A stretch of 6,569 nt of DNA. Source: an uncultured Lachnobacterium sp. (lineage in GTDB: Bacteria > Bacillota > Clostridia > Lachnospirales > Lachnospiraceae). The notes beneath the pieces were generated by a model. That model saw nothing but the letters and a program-made list of their open reading frames with translations, had not been told where the DNA came from and did not search any database. Position 1 is the stretch's first letter. Each line of letters begins with the position of its first letter. The position numbers were made by a program, and so were the translations under genes. Shown in pieces: positions 5,931 to 6,569 of the stretch. The stretch covers positions 1-6,569 of the forward strand of contig URYB01000150.1 in the NCBI GenBank assembly GCA_900552085.1, in the 5' to 3' direction.

Positions 5931-6126
5931 ACCATCCTGTGTACATATTATAACAATAGGCTAAACCAGTCCAACCCTGCTCATTAGGAAGCATTAATCT
6001 CATTATTTGGTCAAAATAACCTTCCCATATAGAGAGAATTTCAGTATCATTTCCTTTTTTGTAGATAAACTGAATCTCTGGTTCTCCCTCGAAACCATCA
6101 TAGTATTTTTTATTAACTAATTCCAT
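5914..6126 (-). CDS. Putative toxin-immunity protein, N-terminal part (70 aa)
   Basis: This is a small cytoplasmic-looking protein with no signal peptide or membrane segment, rich in aromatic and acidic residues. It has FEGEPEIQFIYKKG (12-25), LSIWEGYFDQIMRLMLP (31-47), and GWTGLAYCYNMYTGWYEDSP (51-70). It starts 11 bp after the stop codon of a toxin C-terminal remnant, the standard position of an immunity gene that protects the producer from its own polymorphic toxin. The start at 6126 is preferred over the in-frame ATG at 6153 because AAAGGA (6132-6137) lies 5 nt upstream, and ATG 6153 falls inside the toxin coding end. The protein ends abruptly at the conserved-looking WYEDSP. Coding-like sequence continues in another frame (5930-5763), so it is probably truncated by a frameshift. 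I do not recognise the immunity family; the role is inferred from position and composition. Confidence 0.6.
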   Translation of the reverse strand: MELVNKKYYDGFEGEPEIQFIYKKGNDTEILSIWEGYFDQIMRLMLPNEQGWTGLAYCYNMYTGWYEDSP

Positions 6127-6137
6127 CTTGTTCCTTT

Positions 6138-6569
6138 CTATGGAGCTTGCCAATGTCCATCTTTTAACAATTGCAATTGCTCTTGTGTCGCTGTTCCATT
6201 CCTATATGCACTAATAGCATCTTGCCATTGATACCTTGGAATCCATGTATTGCCCTTCTGGTGCACCAGGCGTTTTTGTATGCCATCTTACTTCGTAATT
6301 TTGACCATTCTCGGTCCATTTAAAGGTTACTTGATCATAACCATTTTTGCTTGAACTTTTACTGTTGCACTTGATGGAATCTCAATAGGAGCCTGTTTTG
6401 ACAAACCCGGGATTTTATTTACCCAGTCATTTAATGTTGATGTGCCACCCTCATCCCCAGCTCCTCTTATGTTCACCCCACTTTCTGATATCTCTGCTCC
6501 TTCATCACTCTTTCCTGCTTCGGATGAAGAGCTTCCACTTCCATTTCGTTGATATCCTCGGGTCGTAAG
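6138..6569 (-). pseudogene. C-terminal remnant of a polymorphic toxin, broken by two frameshifts (runs off window edge)
   Basis: Three successive frames give one toxin-like C-terminus. Frame A (6569-6327) is open from the edge: a Gly/Ser/acidic linker, then LNDWVNKIPGLSKQAPIEIP, ending at TAA 6327. Frame B takes over at an A-run (6344-6348): NGYDQVTFKWTENGQ, YEVRWHTKTPGAPEGQ. Frame C takes over near 6250: GNTWIPRYQWQDAISAYRNG, then QLQLLKDGHWQAP and TAG at 6138. A core with (F/Y)KWTxxGxxYEVRxH and a small Trp-rich tail looks like predicted RNase-type toxin domains of polymorphic toxins (possibly Ntox30-like; from memory, not searched). Adding one A to the A-run restores A to B. Duplicating GGCAA (6250-6254) would restore B to C as EGQGNTW, though some residues between GNTW and the tail may also be missing. 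The delivery domain would lie beyond 6569. As it stands, no full toxin can be made. Confidence 0.72.

Noticed and set aside
1..6569. CRISPR array, tRNA, rRNA or riboswitch
   Set aside because: I saw no regularly spaced repeats, tRNA cloverleaf, rRNA sequence or recognisable aptamer on either strand.

Overview
The window looks like chromosomal DNA of a low-to-moderate GC Gram-positive gut-type anaerobe, most likely a Clostridia/Lachnospiraceae-like organism. This is inferred from strong GGAGG ribosome binding sites, TTGACA/TATAAT-type promoters, U-tract terminators, a sugar ABC system without its own ATPase gene nearby, and an IS1634-like transposase. No species can be named from the sequence alone.

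Positions 1-3611 hold a carbohydrate-use locus, all on the minus strand. Read in transcription order it has a LacI-family regulator (3526-2525) with its own promoter and terminator, a control region (about 2303-2430), two ABC sugar permease subunits of the MalF/MalG type (2235-1369 and 1369-545), and the first 175 codons of a GH13 alpha-glucosidase / oligo-1,6-glucosidase (527-1, cut by the window edge). The permeases and glucosidase form one operon: the permeases overlap by one base (TAATG) and the glucosidase follows after 17 bp. The permeases would import an alpha-glucoside or malto-/isomalto-oligosaccharide, and the glucosidase would cleave it in the cytoplasm. The control region has two near-identical 18-bp palindromes centred 53 bp apart, which are good candidates for the operators of the adjacent LacI protein. 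No solute-binding protein gene is seen.

Positions 3697-5677 are a complete insertion sequence of about 1.98 kb. It has an intact single-ORF DDE transposase (580 aa), 11-bp perfect terminal inverted repeats, and a terminator-like hairpin just inside each end. I find no target-site duplication, and the DNA on its two sides is unrelated.

Positions 5693-6569 are AT-richer and hold a decaying toxin-immunity module on the minus strand: the C-terminal end of a polymorphic-toxin-like protein broken by two frameshifts, followed 11 bp later by a small gene with the features of its immunity partner. That gene's downstream part is spread over two further frames. Both genes appear to be wrecks or near-wrecks. 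I did not find a convincing new intact system; the most notable items are the operator architecture, the IS sitting at a junction, and the broken toxin-immunity remnant.
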